A stretch of 64,000 nucleotides of DNA from G963676205 sp964342525 (GTDB lineage Bacteria > Campylobacterota > Campylobacteria > Campylobacterales > Arcobacteraceae). Positions 63,744 to 64,000 of this stretch are shown one piece after another. The DNA lies in the NCBI GenBank assembly GCA_964342525.1, contig CAYFGQ010000012.1:5812-69811 (forward strand), given 5' to 3'. Position 1 is the first letter of the stretch; the number at the start of each line of letters is the position of its first letter. A model generated the notes under the pieces. The model worked only from the letters and a program-made list of their open reading frames with translations. It searched no databases and was not told the DNA's origin. A program made the position numbers and the translations under genes.

Positions 63744-64000
63744 TTTTTATTATTCTCACTTAAAAACTGATATAACATATCGCTAATTCCAAAACCACCT
63801 GCAGAGTTTCTTGATACGGCATCAGTATACATACCTTTGATCACATCAGATCCTACACCCTCTCCTGCAACATTGGTACTTTTTAATGATACATCCATCA
63901 TTTGTTGTAAAAAAAAGGCTTCAAAATCATCACTTACTCTACGAAGTTCTTTATCTTCCATATTTTTCTTAAGTTCTTCTACTTTTTCATATGATAGAGA
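63740..64000 (-). CDS. flgJ: FlgJ-type rod-binding protein, start probably outside window
   Basis: Rod-cap protein without a muramidase domain, as in Campylobacterota. Conserved part: LRRVSDDFEAFFLQQMMDVSLKSTN, then SVIKGMYTDAVSRNSAGGFGISDML-like text. An ATG at 63961 opens a 73-residue frame, but the same frame stays open to the window edge (SLSYEKVEELKKN precedes it), so the true start probably lies beyond 64000. Ends with a 4-bp overlap with the FlgN-like gene. Confidence 0.85.
   Translation of the reverse strand, partial: SLSYEKVEELKKNMEDKELRRVSDDFEAFFLQQMMDVSLKSTNVAGEGVGSDVIKGMYTDAVSRNSAGGFGISDMLYQFLSENNKK

Noticed and set aside
1..64000. tRNA or rRNA genes and insertion sequences
   Set aside because: I looked in the intergenic regions and found no tRNA-like cloverleaf with conserved arms, no rRNA, and no transposase.

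Overview
The window is AT-rich DNA from a motile Gram-negative member of the Campylobacterota, most likely an Arcobacter-type organism (Arcobacteraceae). This rests on the base composition, the flagellar gene order, the histidine-kinase H-box style (IAHQWRQPL) and the general protein character; no rRNA gene is present to confirm it. A run of exactly 100 N at 12666-12765 marks a scaffold join, so continuity across that point is assumed.

Layout. 1-1057 is the start of proS, running off the left edge. 1183-9055 is a metal-uptake cluster: a TonB-dependent receptor, a polyferredoxin membrane protein with a His-rich tail, a second receptor of the NosA/OprC copper type (CxxxM and HxM ligands visible), and exbB-exbD-tonB. 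The three transcription units share a TTAACAC-N4-TTAACAC operator, and two of them also share a paired-stem element about 95 bp upstream of it. A PAS histidine kinase and a PadR/HAAS-domain pair follow. 12840-16552 holds a chained operon read leftward (priA, a small gene, an RluA-type pseudouridine synthase, an MnmC-type methyltransferase).

16556-40904 is a 24.3-kb integrated element that splits this operon. A 17-bp perfect direct repeat (28 bp with 3 mismatches) at its ends lies in the last codons of a prepilin-like gene. The element's copy rebuilds the end of that gene on one side. On the other side the repeat contains the ribosome binding site of priA. The element encodes a tyrosine integrase with a SHOCT tail, a fused Dam-Dcm methyltransferase, an HUH replication initiator with a plausible double-strand origin, an FtsK/TcpA-like translocase and an ArdA-like antirestriction protein. 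Its cargo is an ArsR-controlled ArsP-type permease, three lipoproteins behind an XRE regulator, and a five-gene overlapping operon (dual-GHKL kinase, receiver protein, unknown protein, N6-adenine methyltransferase, HTH protein) that looks like an undescribed defence or signalling system. I see no type IV secretion genes. A 400-nt noncoding stretch before the Dam-Dcm gene is packed with perfect hairpins.

40881-41758 is the upstream half of the split operon (prepilin-like protein and two small coiled-coil genes). 41850-52385 encodes one giant lipoprotein of about 3511 residues with cadherin-like and Ig-like repeats and two seven-bladed FG-GAP propellers. An AraC-type and an OmpR-type regulator follow. 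54288-64000 is a leftward flagellar operon (flgJ, a FlgN-like gene, a FlgA-like gene, flhF, flhG, a small membrane gene, fliE, flgC, an unknown gene, a fliK-like gene, fliR, flhB).
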